From: Trema orientale
Lineage: Eukaryota > Streptophyta > Magnoliopsida > Rosales > Cannabaceae
Direction of reading: 5' to 3'
Length of the DNA stretch: 64,000 nucleotides
NCBI GenBank assembly: GCA_002914845.1
Contig: JXTC01000001.1
Span: 5,179,993 to 5,243,992, forward strand
In this document: positions 45,744 through 58,879 of the stretch, one piece after another
Layout: every line of letters begins with the position of its first letter
How positions within the stretch are numbered: position 1 is the stretch's first letter
Made by a program: the position numbers and the translations under genes
Notes under the pieces: generated by a model
What the model was told of the DNA's origin: nothing
The model's database searches: none
Seen by the model: only the letters and a program-made list of their open reading frames with translations

Positions 45744-47081
45744 ATGGTAAACCCAAATAATTTTCAAAACTTTTCATATGAGGGGTATTCAACCAGTATA
45801 CCATCATTCTTTAATGGAACCGATTTTAATTATTGGAAAAATAGGATGCTTGCATATCTACAATCTTTAGACTTTGATTTATAGCATATTGTTACTAAAG
45901 GTCCATCTGTTTTTAAGAAAAAAGGTTGATGATAAGTTTTTTGATAAAGAAATTGATAAATATGATGTAAATGATAAAATTACTTTTTCAAAGAATGATA
46001 GAGCTATGCATATTTTGATTTGTGGTATAGATAGAGATATATTCAATAATGTTGAAAAAGCTACAAATGCTCATAAAATATGGAATATGCTTGAAGTATC
46101 ATATCAAGGTACAAATTCTATGAAAGAGACGAAAATCAATATTCTTACACGCCAATATGAATTATTCAAGATGTATAAAGATGAGACTATTGCTCAAATA
46201 TTTACTAGATTCACTATTATTATTAACTCTCTTAATGCTCTTAGAAAATCATTCTCTAACATAGATTTGGTGAATAAAATTCTTAGGAGTCTTCCTAAAG
46301 TGTATATAAGCAAAGTGGTGGTAATTCAATAAGCTAGAGATCTCACCAAACTTTCTTTAGAAGAGCTTATGGGCTCATTCATGACACATGAGATTTTGAT
46401 GACATAAACTAATGAAGAAGTTCAAGATGACAACATGTATTTCATAACAATTGAGGATAAGGTAAAATCGCTTGACCCCAATGATGATTTTCTTGATGAT
46501 AATGATGCTAGTGGTGATTTTGATAATGAAAGTGATGAAGAAGAGTTATCATACAATAAGCTACTTGATGATTTTAATGAATTACATGATAACTGCAAAT
46601 TGCTTGTTTTGAAAAATATTGCTCTCAAGAAGAAATTGTTTCTTCTATCAAAAGAACTTGAGAAATTTTCAAAAGAAAAGGAAGTTATTTTGACTTGTGA
46701 CATATGTGTATCTTTGAAAAATGAAAATGCTTCCTTAAAAAATAAAGTTTTAGATTTAACCAACATTGTCCTCAAGTTCACTAATGGAAAGAAAAATTTT
46801 GATTTAATACTTGGCGGTCAAAAATGTATTTTGACAAAGAAGGTATTGGATACAAACCTTGCATAAAACAAAAGTATCTAAAAAATTATTTTATCAAAGC
46901 ATTATCTTGTAGTGACTCAAAATACGTATGCAATTATTGTAATCAAAATAGACATACAAGCTTTTTATGTTCCATTAAGAAAAATGCATATTTTGGTGTC
47001 AAACAACAATGGGTTCCAAAGAATTCAAAGACTAATCCCCAAGGACCCAAAGTTATGTGGGTACCAAAAATCCATATTTGA
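45744..47081 (+). pseudogene. copia gag, broken
   Basis: Begins ATG 45744 with FFNGTDFNYWKNRMLAYL, the copia gag/UBN2 opening. A stop (45882-45884) and a frameshift near the A-run 45917-45923 follow. The body (45874-46866 frame) has HKIWNMLEVSYQGT, then stops at 46330-46332 and near 46405. A Lys/Asp/Glu coiled region follows. After another frameshift near 46825 comes the zinc knuckle CNYCNQNRHTSFLC (CX2CX4HX4C) and the end WVPKIHI. Gag would form the particle; this copy is dead. Confidence 0.8.
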
Positions 47082-47084
47082 ATC

Positions 47085-47515
47085 TTTGTTGTAGGAACAA
47101 GCAAGAAAGTAGTTGCTCCAAGAACTTGACCGATGACTTCACCAAGCTCTCAACTTTCACAAAGAAATAATGGTGGATATTTCATTTTTAGAGACAACAC
47201 AAAAAGCTAGATCATTGGCATAGATAATATCGGTAATAATTCTTTACCTATCTTTGAGAATATCTTGCTAGAAATCTAATTTGCATAATTTTTGTCAACT
47301 ATGTGATTAGAGTTATTGAGTTTTTTTTTTTTTAATCTTTCAAATACTCAATTTGAAAATTTGAACAAATGAGATTATATCTTTTGATACAAAAAATATA
47401 TATATATTTTATTGTTTTCAAGTCAAGGTAAATTATTTTTTGTTTTCAAAAAAAAATATTTATTATGGCATAGAAAACTTGGACATGGTAATGTGGTTAC
47501 ATTTTCAAAACTTTA
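47085..47515 (+). pseudogene. start of copia pol, truncated
   Basis: Remains of the protease region (LTDDFTKLSTFTK and similar, in several frames). At about 47465-47510 is the GAG-pre-integrase signature WHRKLGHGNVVTFSKL. It breaks off at about 47515, where an unrelated gene fragment starts. Integrase, RT and RNase H are absent. Confidence 0.65.
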
Positions 47516-47529
47516 CTAACGAACGGAAC

Positions 47530-47752
47530 ATTGTAATTGGCGGTCTTGAACAGCATCTCGTGGACGTCGACGGTCCCCTTGGGCACGATTCCCAGGACGG
47601 TGAGTACAGTCACGAGAATGTGGTTCCTTCAATAGCGATTCTGCGCATCTTCAGCCAGCTGCCGTGAGACGGTTTGGCCAGATCCTGCTCCTTCACCACC
47701 TCGAACCCGACCTTCATGATCGTCTCAGCTATGTCGGCGTAGCTCCAGAACC
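47530..47752 (-). pseudogene. SMT2: sterol C-24 methyltransferase 2 fragment, antisense to the copia element
   Basis: On the minus strand: YADIAETIMKVGFEVVKEQD, LAKP, LKMRRIA, then after a small deletion RNHILVTVLTVLGI and VPKGTVDVHEMLFKTANY. These match in order the C-terminal part of plant SMT2/SMT3, which add the second side-chain methyl group in sitosterol synthesis. The fragment is much richer in G+C than its surroundings. About 75 codons are left with one clear deletion and a missing segment. Several changes from the family indicate a pseudogene. Confidence 0.75.
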
Positions 47753-47977
47753 ATGACCCTTTGTTATTGAGTCCATAGAATCTATCATGCTCATGCTTTT
47801 TTTTAAGGAAAAAGAAAACTAGTAACTAGGATGAAAACCAAAATGAAACTTATCCATTTGATCATTTAATTCTTTTATTTTCTTGGAAACCAAACAAAAT
47901 TAAGCTTACACTTGGGTATATAATTTGTTATGATCATATTGAGATTTATGTTTTATTGTTTACTAGTGTGTGTGTTG
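47753..47977. other. spacer, nothing recognised
   Basis: AT-rich DNA between the SMT2 fragment and the inverted LTR piece. Confidence 0.4.
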
Positions 47978-48345
47978 TGTTAGCCCAAGATTGATAACCA
48001 AGAAGGGGTTGAATTGGGTTTTAAAACTTTTTAAGAAACTTTTCAACTATGTAAAACTATAGACCACTATTTTGAAACTTTTAAGCTAAATAAACAATAA
48101 TACCAAACATATAATAATAATACCAAGTAAATTAAGCACACTAAATATCAAACACTCAATAAAGTAGCTTGCAATAAAATAAAAAGTGTAAGGATAGAGA
48201 AAATGTAAACTCGATTTTTATGATGTTCGATAAACATGGCGGTTTGCCTACATCTTCGGCCCTCGGTAATTTGCTTTGAGCTTTCTACTATCAGATCAAG
48301 ATTGTGGGCTTGACCGACCCTCTTTACAAATTGAGTGGACGTAAC
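47978..48345 (-). mobile_element. inverted, truncated copy of the copia LTR end
   Basis: Begins TGTTAGCCCAAGATTGATAA, which is the inverse of the end of the LTR at 45694. It follows the inverse of 45694-45140 with deletions to about 48345 (CTTGACCGACCCTCTTTACA). The orientation is opposite to the element at 43949. Confidence 0.75.
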
Positions 48346-48960
48346 ATTGGATTTTTCACCACAATAGGAGTATAAAAAGAATACAACAAAATATACTTTA
48401 GAAAAAAGGATATAAAAATAAATAAAATAAAAATGGGATATATTCTGACACAAATAAAGGAAAAAAGATACTAGGTATAATTTCCTCTTGTTTTTTACAC
48501 ATTTTCATTTCATTGGTGGTAGCAGGCTATTCATGAACCATCCAAAGATATGCGCTTAGATTCATAGAATATTTAGACATAACAAAATTGTGCCGATGGT
48601 GCAATGGTGGCACCGAAAACGTACTAAAATTGTCAAAATCCATCAATTATTATTATTTTGAAAAATGACAAGCGAGGGAGGGCAATAAAGTCAATTAAGT
48701 AAAAAAAAAGTAGGCCACACCCAAACCCAACAAGGACAATTCCAAACCAAACTCCAAACTCCAAAGTCGCCGAGAACAGAAGAAAAGCAGCTTAAGCAAG
48801 CAAAGAAGACAGAAAAAAATAAAAAAGAAAAAAAAGAGTGCCGTTGGGGCCTCTGATGACGTGGCAAAAGAAAGACCCGGATAATTCGGATAAGTAAATA
48901 TTACATTACGATACACAACAAAGAAAACCCACTTCTCAATTAAAAAAAAAAAACAAAAAA
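48346..48960. other. upstream region of the TCP11-like gene
   Basis: Contains TGATGACGTGGC (about 48857-48868), a bZIP-type ACGT site, in a locally GC-richer block. No coding sequence. Confidence 0.4.
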
Positions 48961-48974
48961 AAACAAAGAAAACC

Positions 48975-49030
48975 CACGTTATAAACACGCTTTCTTCTGC
49001 TTTCGTCTCCTCAGTACCCAAAAGAAAACC
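48975..49030 (+). promoter_or_regulatory. core promoter of the TCP11-like gene
   Basis: CACGTTATAAACACG holds a TATA box (48979-48986). About 20-30 bases on, CTTTCTTCTGCTTTCGTCTC is a pyrimidine-rich initiation region. The leader to the ATG at 49246 is about 230 bases and has upstream ATGs neither long nor conserved. Confidence 0.55.
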
Positions 49031-49245
49031 CCCCAACAAAAAAAAAAAAAAAAAATAAAGAAAGAAGAAAACTTGAACTTTCCTTGTTTCTTTGCTTTGT
49101 ACAGAATTGAAAGACTTGGGAAGAACTAGAGAAAAAAAGGCAAGAGCTGTCGTTTTGATCGATTTCGCGGTGTCGTTTCGCTGTTTTAATTCGGAGGAGG
49201 AGGTGGTGAGGAAGTACGACGTGTCGTTTTGTTTTGAAGAGGGAG

Positions 49246-52200
49246 ATGGGTGGCGGCGGAGGAGGAGTGGAGTCAGAAGCGGTGGCGATAGCTATGGAAT
49301 TCCCGGCGAGTGAAACGGCGTCGTCTTACAGAATTCCCAGAAGGCTTAGCAGAAGACTGCTTGTCCACTGTAAGACTCCCTGCACCGTCGAACAAATTGA
49401 AGCCAAGCTTCATCTCGCCGATCTCCGTCGACAGGTCTCCTCTCTCTCTCTCTCTCTCTAATATATTTATATATTTTTATTTATAGGTTCCTTTTATGGA
49501 GAAAATTCATAGAGGTTTTTATTTCTTAAATTTTTATTGTCATTTTTGAAAAAATAAGGTCTTGTTTTGTTGCGTTGTGATATTCGATTAGTGAAATCAG
49601 CCCCTTTTTTTGTGACTACTCTGTTCTTGTTAACTTTTTTTTTTAATAAAAAAAGAATTAATTACCTGGAATAATGATCAAGAAAATTTTTTTTTTACAC
49701 AAAATTCTGAGTATTGTATATTTCAGTTTCCATTTCTTGTTACCAAACAGAGAACTAAAAAGATGGGTTATTTATTTATTTTTGTTTATTATTATTTTTT
49801 CTGGGTCATACCTACTCCACTTTTTCTCTCTGAATTTTTTTTTTTTTGGCTTATGAAAGAAAATCTGTGATTTTTTTGAAGCATAATCTTTATGATGAAG
49901 GATGTTGTTGCCTGTGTTAGGTGGGTTAGGTTCTTCTTCTTGTTTGTGAATAATGAATATTGTTATACACTCCATTTTTTCCCATGGGTCTTTTTCATTT
50001 TTGAGCATTTTGCTAATAATGGTATGCTTTTGGTATTTGATATGATATGAATATATGATAAATCTAGTTTGAAGTCCACTACAATCTTTTCCACTTTGTG
50101 GGTAATCAACTTTTTGAGTAGTACTTCTTAAAAAAAAAAAAAAATTTAATATTCTTTGTGCAGCAATACTATGAACAATTATCCACCAAGGCACGGCCGA
50201 AGCCTCGGAGTCCCTCAAGGTCTTCCTCTTATGAAGAGGACCTTGCTCAGCGCCTTGAAGCTAAGCTCCAGGCTGCTGCACAGAAAAGGTAACATCATTT
50301 GCAAGATTGATTGATTTTTCTACTTGAAATAGAGTATGTCTGAGTAATTTCAAGCTACGAAAAATGGTCCCTCGCTTATTTTGTTATTGGTTGGTGCACC
50401 ATTTTATATGTCTTTAATTTGTATTTTGCTTTCTCCATAATTGACTCGGTCGATTTGTGATACTTCTGTGGTGGTCCACAGCCGTTTTGATTGGCTTCTT
50501 GTTGTCTTGGAATGAGTTTAACTTGCATTGGAGGACCGACTACCATAGCAACTTACATGGTTATTCTTTTTGTTGTGTTTTTTTTGCTGCTTTGTTTGAT
50601 CCTACCTATATATAACACAACTAACCATCTCCGTGCTGACTAGAAAGCCATCAGCTTCTTTTCTTTTTCCACTGGTTATTTGTTTGTGACTTTCTTATGT
50701 AATGTACTTCCTCGCCATATTCTTCTCGTTTGTGCGTATTTGTACCTTTTTTTATATGCTATAGTAGATGCATAGATAGATATATATGGTTTTTGTGTGT
50801 GTGTGTGCGCGTGCATAGATATGGAAATATATGTACATATACATATATACAGGGACAGAACCAGAAACTTCTGTCAATGGGGGCTTAAGTTAAATGATCT
50901 AACATTTTTTTTTTTTTTTGGGTAACAATAACAAAAAAGATTAAAACTAATAATTAAATGCTGCAATTGTCCCCTATAAGCATTCGTTGAAAATATTGTG
51001 TAATGAATTTTTGTGCTTTGAAAATATCGTGTAATGAACAAGATCATTTGAATCAAAGTATTAAGTATAATAATCACTAAGGAATTGAAACCAGACAACA
51101 CTAACTCCTTCTTTCACAACACACTAACTCCTTCTTTCACAATACAATAGAAATTCTAGTTCTATAAATTATGCTAAACTTAACAAAAAACAAAGCAATT
51201 CCCGACTATTTAGTAGAACTTACATCTGCTACTCTGACGAAAAAATTTAGCAATAACTTTTGTCCCCCTTTTTATCCCAAAATACGAACATGGAAATTGA
51301 GATAAATATTATGAAGAAACAATATGAACTTATGGTATTTGTTTGTTTTGCATAGTTAGTTACTTATCAAGTTTGAGTGTTTTGAAAAATACATACGAGA
51401 TAATAGGTTGATCGTGTTTAGTGGAGCAAAAGAAACGTTGAAGAGTTTCCAATTTTTTGGGTAGAGGTTAGCTAATATATATATATATTCTTTTTTTTCC
51501 TTTCTAACATTTGAGATTTCTATTAAATTAGGTCTTAAGTCGATGAGTTTGGCCTATTTGATTTTGGAACTCATCTAGTTCTTTAGATTTAGCTTAACTA
51601 ATTTTTAAAAAGGTATATTATCAACTAAATTTATCAAAAGAAAAAAGGAAAAAAAATTAACTTATTTTTAGAAAAAGAAAAAAATCTCAACTAATATGTA
51701 CATGTTAGTTATATTTTGTGGGGCAAATAATATTTTTAGTGGGGCTTAGTGGGTTGTTATTTTTTTTTAATAATAAAAAAAACTTTTGGCTTGAGCCCCC
51801 CCGCTCGCCCACAACTGCCTCCCTGCCTGCATATATATCGATATATTTATATCTCTGGTTTGAGTGCCTGTGTGTGCGCATATTTGTATATATATATTTA
51901 CATATGTGCTTATACATATATATGGGCACCAATCCAGTAAGTATTTTTTTTTACCTATTTATATGTATTATTTTGCCCAATTAAAATTCATTATGCACGT
52001 CTTTTCATGATAAAAGGTGGAGAGAGAAAAGCATTAAATAATGTGTATTTATTTTTATTATTTTTTTTTCAATTACTCAAATTATGGTAGCTGTTAGATA
52101 AATGATCCAACGTTATAAAAAAATACCTACTGGATTATGGCCCTATGTATACATATATATTTATATATTATAAATGTTGTGCTTTTGATTTATAATAAAT

Positions 52201-55200
52201 TCTTTGAATTGCCTCCTCTTGTCTGTGCACCATTGTTGGTGTTGAATATGATTGGGTAACTGTCTCTGCTTCCGCAAATGATCTACTAGCGTGACTTGCT
52301 TTCACTTATTGTTGAATCAACAGGTCAAGCATTATAGCAAAGGCTCAAATGCGCTTAGCTAGGTTGGATGAATTGCGACAAGCGGCTAAAAATGAGGTAG
52401 AAATGCGCTATGAGAAGGAGCGAGAGAAGCTTGGCTCGAAAGTACAATTGCGCGTTCAGCAGGCTGAGGCAAATAGAATGCTCATGCTTAAGGCATACAG
52501 ACAAAGAAGGGCTACGTTAAAGGAGAGATCATCTCAGTCATTATTGAGAAAGATGGCTAGGGAGAACAAGTACAAGGAACGAGTAAGAGCTGCGATTCAC
52601 CAAAAACGTGCAGCTGCTGAGAAGAAGCGATTGGGACTTCTGGAAGCAGAGAAGAAGAGGGCCTGTGCTAGGATGTTGCAGGTGCATCGAGTTGCTAGGT
52701 CCGTTTCTCATCAACGTGAGATTGAGAGGAGGAGAATGATGGATCAGTTGGAAGATCGGCTGCAAAGAGTAATAATCCATGTCTTTAATTTGTTTGTCGC
52801 CCTTATGGTGCTTGTTGCACATACGTTTTCTTATGGTACGATGTGGATTATTAGGCAAGGAGACAAAGAGCAGAATATTTAAGGCACAGAGGAAGGCTTC
52901 ATAATTCCGTTCAAGTGGACTGGAAAAGAATGCACAGGCAGGCTGATCTCCTCTCAAGAAAATTGGCAAGGTATTTAGCTTGTCATTGCTATTGGATAGT
53001 TCCATGATCTTTGGCTATTTCAGAAAGCTTTATGTCTGGACTTGTTGTTCGTGAGCGTCATAACAGGTTTTTCTTATAAGTTCCAATAAATTGGATACCT
53101 GAGGTGGCAGGGACGGGATTCTTTACAAGTTGTGGTCGGAAATTTCATTTTATACCTACATGACCAGTGAATTAATTGGTATTCTTGCTTTATGAATGTT
53201 CGATACTGGGTTTAAAAGTAAATTGGTAGCGCATGAAGAGCAAGTTAGATTAAGTATTATTGTTAGCATATGAAGAGAACGTTAAAGTAGTATATATATA
53301 TATATATGTATTTTGAGGATAAATTTTAGTTTTCTTGTATAATTTGTTGCATTTGCAGGTGTTGGAGGCGGTTCCTGAGGCAGAAAACTACCTTGGCATT
53401 GGTGAAAGCTTATGATACCCTGAATATTAATGAGAAATGTGTCAAATCAATGCCATTTGACCAGCTTGCTGTTCTGATTGGATCACCTGATACACTACAT
53501 GCCGTGAAAGCTTTACTTGATCGATTTGAGAGTCGATTAAAAGTCTCAAGGGCTGTTGCTTCTGCAAATCATACAGCTGGTTTGGAGAACATTGATCACC
53601 TTCTCAAACGAGTTGCTTCTCCAAAGAAAAGGACTACGCCGAGGACAGCTTTGAGGGGCAGAGACACAAAGAAAGCTGCTACGTCCAGGGAAACAGCTAG
53701 GAATCCAGCTAAACTATCAAGGTATCAAGTGAGAGTAGCCCTTTGTGCTTACATGATATTGAGTCACCCCGAAGCAGTTTTTAGTAGTCAGGGCGAGCGT
53801 GAGATTGCTTTGGCCAAGGCCGCAGAAGAATTTGTTAGGGAGTTTGAGTTGTTACTGAAGATTATACTGGAGGGTCCTGTACAGAGTTCTGATGAAGAAT
53901 CTGACTCCATGATACCTAAACGCTGGACTTTCAAATCTCAGCTTGCGACTTTTGATAAAGCGTGGTGCTCTTATTTAAATTGCTTTGTCATATGGAAAGT
54001 TAAGGATGCGCAGTTGTTGGAGGAAGACCTGGTGAGAGCAGCTTGCCAGCTAGAGCTCTCTATGATGCAAAAGTGCAAGATGACTCCTGAAGGAGATAGT
54101 AGCGATCTCACTCATGATTTGAAGGCTATTCAGAAGCAGGTATGGTTTATCATTGATTGATATTTCTTTCAACAACACCATCATATATGATATACACCAT
54201 GTTTGCATTGCTTTGTTCACCTCTATAACGGAAAAGAAGAGTAGGTTTCATGATTCTCTTTCTTATTTGCTTGATTCATAGATTGGGAGAAAAATTAAGG
54301 TGAGAAAAAGTAAGTAAATCTTTCTGCCCTGCCAAAATTTTGTCCAGAATAGTTAAGAGTTTAAGAAAAAGGTAGTAAGGAGATAATTAACTATTATTTA
54401 TTGTGCTCTTTTTATAAAATAACTATTATTTATTGTACTCTTTTTATTTAAATGTATTAAAGTTTCCTTCACTTACTGTGATCCCGAAATGGGAGTTGGA
54501 TAACTCTTTTCTTTCTTTATATTTTTCATACTCCAAGGACCAATTGCACTACACATACTGTATAGTTGCAAATTACAAATGACAAGTATGGGTTGAAAAG
54601 TAAGAAAACATGTCAACAATTGTCGGAAGTTATTTTTTGGGTTGAGATAATTTTGTCTTGTTGTAGAGAATGAAAAGGCATGGTCGTGATTAATGAGAGG
54701 AGACCTTATACTGTTAAATTCTTTGAATTTTGTTGAAAGGCACAAGGTTGCGGACTAGTTTTTGGTATGGTTTTTGTGGGCGTTGGTTTAATTTTTTGTA
54801 TATCTAAAGTTTATGAGCATGCAGGTGAATGTGTGTACAAATAGTTCCTTCAATTCTCTTATTAGTATCTATATTCTCTTGATGCAGGTTACAGAAGATC
54901 AAAAGCTTTTGAAGGAAAAAGTGCAACACCTAAGTGGAGATGCTGGGATTGAGCGCATGGAATGTGCACTATCTGAAGCAAGATCCAAATACTTTTTAGC
55001 CAAGGAAAATGGAAACCCTTCTGGGCCACAGATTACTCATTTTATTTCTCCAAGCCCCTCTAGTTCTACAGCTAGTTTGTCTGTTGCTAGATCAGATAAG
55101 AGAAGTCATGTGGTTGAGAATATTGCTCAACCGAGCCGTGTGGTCCGCTCCTTGTTCAGGGAAGACAATAGTCCTGAAGGGTCTAGTTCTTCTGCACCAA

Positions 55201-58200
55201 GAACCATTGTGGATGGACAGCTGGGATCTTCTGTTGCGAAGTTGGTAATGGAAAATGAATTGATTGTAAATGAATTTCTTCACAAGCAGCAAGATGCTTT
55301 TACTGATATCTTTAATTTGACTGATGAAGATCAAAACGGTGTAAAGGTCAGTGCTCTGTGATATTATCACCAACATATTATGTCGGTTGTAGTAGAACAT
55401 AGGACGAATACATTGATGAATAAATGTCTATTTGGGAAGGGAACTTGTGCCTAGAAAATTTTTGTACTTTAATTGGACATATGATTTAACATTGAGAAAT
55501 TGCTGTTTTCTTGATTTGAAGTTGATCAACTTATGAGTTGCGTAATCTTTTTCCTTTTTCCGTGAGAGATTGTTGCAAAGAACAAGTTGTTTCACCCCCA
55601 GCTGATGTTTAGATTAAGATCTTGCATATGTGAGTGAAGCTAACCTCGTATTTGTTTGCAGGCAAAGATAAGAGAGACAATGGAGAATGCTTTTTGGGAC
55701 AGCATCATGGAATCCATGAAAAGTGACAACCCTAACTATGACCGAATTGTTCAACTAATGAGGGAGATGAAGGATGAACTTTGCCAGATGGCTCCAGAGA
55801 GCTGGAGACAAATGATTGTTGAAGCTATTGATTTAGACATTTTGTCTCAGGTAGAAACTTATTCATATTTGAGTGTTTCTGCAAATAGTAACTTAACTAA
55901 CTTGCATGTACAATATTAAGGTATTTTTCTTCTTTCTTCAAGGTGCTTAAATCTGGTAATTTGGACATTCATTACCTGGGAAATATTCTGGAATTTGCAT
56001 TGGACACATTGCAAAAACTCTCCTCACCATCTAATGATGGTGAAATGAAGACTACGCACCAGAGGTTAATGAAAGAATTAGCTTGTATATGTGAAGCCAG
56101 AGGTGGCTCAAGTGTTATTGCTATGATCAAAGGTCTGCGCTTTGTCCTAGAGCAGATTCAGGTAAGACCATCTATGTTCTTTCAGTCAACACATTTGAGA
56201 GGAGTGGATGGTGTTTATTTTTATTTTTATTTTTGCTTTTCTTAAAAATGTTATCATAGCAACATGTTGGACCCATTTAGTTGCATTAGATTTCACCAAA
56301 AGCACTGCATATACTTTGTTTACTTTTATAGGCGTAAGAGTCTCATTTTTGCAAATTTTCTTATCCTTACTTCGTTCTGTCTGTACTCATTGAAAGTCTT
56401 TAGTCTACACTGTTTCACTGATATTTCACCAAATTTTAACTGCTTCTGTGTTTAATTCAATATGATGACATGGCATTGATTGCTGCTTTATCTGAAATTC
56501 TATGAAGTGTACTGTAATTTAAGGCATTTTCAGCAGTTGAGAATATGTTCTATTGAGCAGTCAGCTTTTCTATTCATTTGTTTTGTGGGAATAGAGTTGC
56601 TATAATGATCTTCTATTCACTCTACTCTCTTCTGAAATTTAGATTTCGAAATGTTTGAGAGACAACTTTTATTTCTAGTATTCTTACCTTTTATGATGGT
56701 TTATCAATGCTAGGTATTTTAAGCCTTTTATACTGGTTTTTTTTTTCTTTTTGGTCGTGTGTATATATATACGTATATATGTATTTTGAAAATTTGAGGC
56801 CCTTAAAGTGCCTAAGGCTTAAACTCGTCTTGCCAGGACAAAACGCCTTGGTACCCGAGCTGCCCTTTATAAACATTGGTTACATGAAACTTGAGCCATA
56901 GACTTTTCTCTTTTAATCTGAATTTTCCAGGAAGAGTTGCACTTCTGTAGTTTGATATTGATGAAGATTTACTATTTTTCTTTAAACAGTACAAAATTCT
57001 ACCTTCATATTTCAAGTTTGCAAAATTCACTTGCACCTGCCTCTCACTAATTTTTCAAAATTGTGAAATATACCCTTTGATCTGCTTTGACTGAAATGTT
57101 TTGTATCTTTGACTAACATTATCTCCTTTATAATAATAGATGGTTTGTGATGAATGATTTATCATGGGAAAATTTTGATGAAATGAGAAGTTTGAATGCT
57201 GAAAATTTCGTTGATGTCTTGGCATATTAAGAAACAGACATTTTGCTCAAATTTTTGAGTTTTGTGGAGGATTGAGGTTGAAATAAGGATGACATTGCTT
57301 TGTCCCAATTAATTTTTACTTTGTTTCCATGCATACCTGAGCACTCACTTAGGGTTCCCTTTCCTTCTTTCTTTTCCTTTTTTTCAGTTTCTCATTTTGC
57401 CACACAAGATGCATATGTTTATGCAGTACTTATTCTGTATGGAATTACACTGGACATTAATTGTTTGGATTTGTTAAAATAGGTGCTTAAGCGAGAGATA
57501 AGCAAAGCACGCATAAGACTCATGGAACCACTGTTGAAGGGGCCTGCTGGTTTGGATTACCTCAGAAATGCTTTTGCCAATCGCCATGGATCTCCATCCG
57601 ATGCATACTCCTCCCTCCCAAGAGCAGTGCAATGGCTGTCATCTGTGCGGAACTGCAAAGATCAGGAGTGGGAAGAGCATATGAATTCTCTTTCTGCCTT
57701 GGACCATGAAAGTTTGTCTCATGGATTGATTCCTTCCACCACCCTTAGAAGTGGTGGAAGTTTTGTGGTCAAACCAAACTTGGCTTCTCTTACACCGGGT
57801 ACTAACACCACCACAGGTTTGGATGCTATAGCTCTTTTTCAGAACTAGAGTAGGAAAAGGTAGGTAAAGGTGCAACTGCAATTTGGCATCCATTTTTCTC
57901 CTCATCAATTTTTCTGTTCCCCTCAGGTAATCAACAACTGGAATGCAAAGGAGAAAAAGTTGATTTGTTGGTCAGGCTAGGCTTGTTGAAGTTAGTAAGT
58001 GGTGTATCTGGTTTGACTCGAGAGGCTCTGCCTGAAACTTTCATTTTAAACCTCTCTAGGCTGAGGGCTGTCCAGGCTCAAATTCAGAAGATTATTGTAA
58101 CTGCTATCAGGTGAGGCATAGACCCCCCCCATATCACTCGTTCTCTCAATTTTGAAGGTTATTAATAATTTGTGTTTTGGAAAATTTAGTAATTATGGAG

Positions 58201-58853
58201 AAAAGAAATAAATGATAGACTAGTGTCAGATGTTGTAGGATCACGATTTAAGGGCAAGGTTTTTTTTCCATGAAACCATCCTACCACGATTGTTCATTCT
58301 CCTAAATGATAGGTCTGATTTAAGATACAAATTACTATGTTTATGGGATTACTGATCTGTGACTCTGAAATGCAGTATTCTTATCTGCCGACAAACACTT
58401 TTAAGTGAGCGAATCATAGACGGCCCTAAAGCAATGGAGGGCATAATGTCAGAATGCAGTGAGCGACTCGTGGAGCTATTGGATCATGTCGAAGATGCAG
58501 GTATTGAAGAAATCGTTGAATCAATCAGTAGGTTCTCACCAGAGGGTAATGTAGATAGCCAGAAGCTGCAATCTAGGAAGGTGGTTATGGCAAGGATGTT
58601 AGCAAAGAGCTTGCAAGCCGGGGATCCTGTGTTTGAAAGGGTATCCTGTGCTGTTTATAGGGCTGCTAGGGGAGTTGTGCTCGGGGGAAGTCAGCCGAAT
58701 GGAAGAAAACTAGCTGAGACGGCACTCCGGCAAGTCGGAGCTGCTGTACTATCTAAGAAATTGGTGGAAGCTGCTGAAGTTTTAGTGGTGGCTGCTACTG
58801 TATCAGTTAGTGTTCACGGACCATGGTACACAACACTAACTGATAACATGTGA
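49246..58853 (+). CDS. TCP11: T-complex protein 11-like (TCP11/SOK1 family), 11 exons
   Basis: Coding exons: 49246-49434, 50164-50288, 52324-52768, 52855-52970, 53359-54139, 54888-55346, 55662-55850, 55943-56161, 57483-57816, 57927-58110, 58376-58853. All introns are GT-AG and phases join without error, giving 1172 aa, the size usual for plant members. The start [20 protein letters not shown] follows GGGAG. Residues ~105-290 are a long Arg/Lys/Glu helix, likely coiled coil ([20 protein letters not shown]). [20 protein letters not shown] (~293-312) begins a conserved plant middle part. The TCP11 domain proper runs from ~673 ([14 protein letters not shown]) through [28 protein letters not shown] and [20 protein letters not shown] to ~1100. 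Animal TCP11 and yeast SOK1 are linked to cAMP signalling; the plant role is not established. Intron 2 (2.0 kb) hosts transposons. Confidence 0.93.
50850..51829. mobile_element. hAT-like element in TCP11 intron 2
   Basis: 980 bp flanked by CATATATA (50842-50849 and 51830-51837), an 8-bp duplication as expected for hAT. The left end is CAGGGACAGAACCAG and the inverse of the right end is CAGGCAGGGAGGCAG, with GGGGGC near both ends, a common plant hAT style. No transposase. The flanks are TA-rich, which lowers the weight of the duplication. Confidence 0.6.
51096..51143. repeat. 24-bp tandem duplication
   Basis: ACAACACTAACTCCTTCTTTC and its repeat ACACACTAACTCCTTCTTTC lie side by side within the hAT element. 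Confidence 0.9.
51922..52147. mobile_element. MITE family A, copy 4 (best preserved)
   Basis: Left end GGGCACCAATCCAGTAAGTA, right end TACCTACTGGATTATGGCCC, inverted over about 20 bases. The interior has CATGATAAAAGGTGGAGAGA, CATTAAATAATGTG and GTTAGATAAATGATCCAACG. It lies in the same intron as the hAT element. Confidence 0.65.
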
Positions 58854-58879
58854 ATGCTTGCAAATAAATACGACGCCGT

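Noticed and set aside
46422..46781. 119-codon serine-rich frame on the minus strand
   Set aside because: Shadow of the copia gag frame.
49674..50218. Frames of 60-148 codons in TCP11 intron 1
   Set aside because: They lie in an intron with good GT-AG borders and have AT-driven composition.
52541..53005. 154-codon minus frame over TCP11 exons 3-4
   Set aside because: Reverse shadow of the coiled-coil exon. It crosses a well supported intron.
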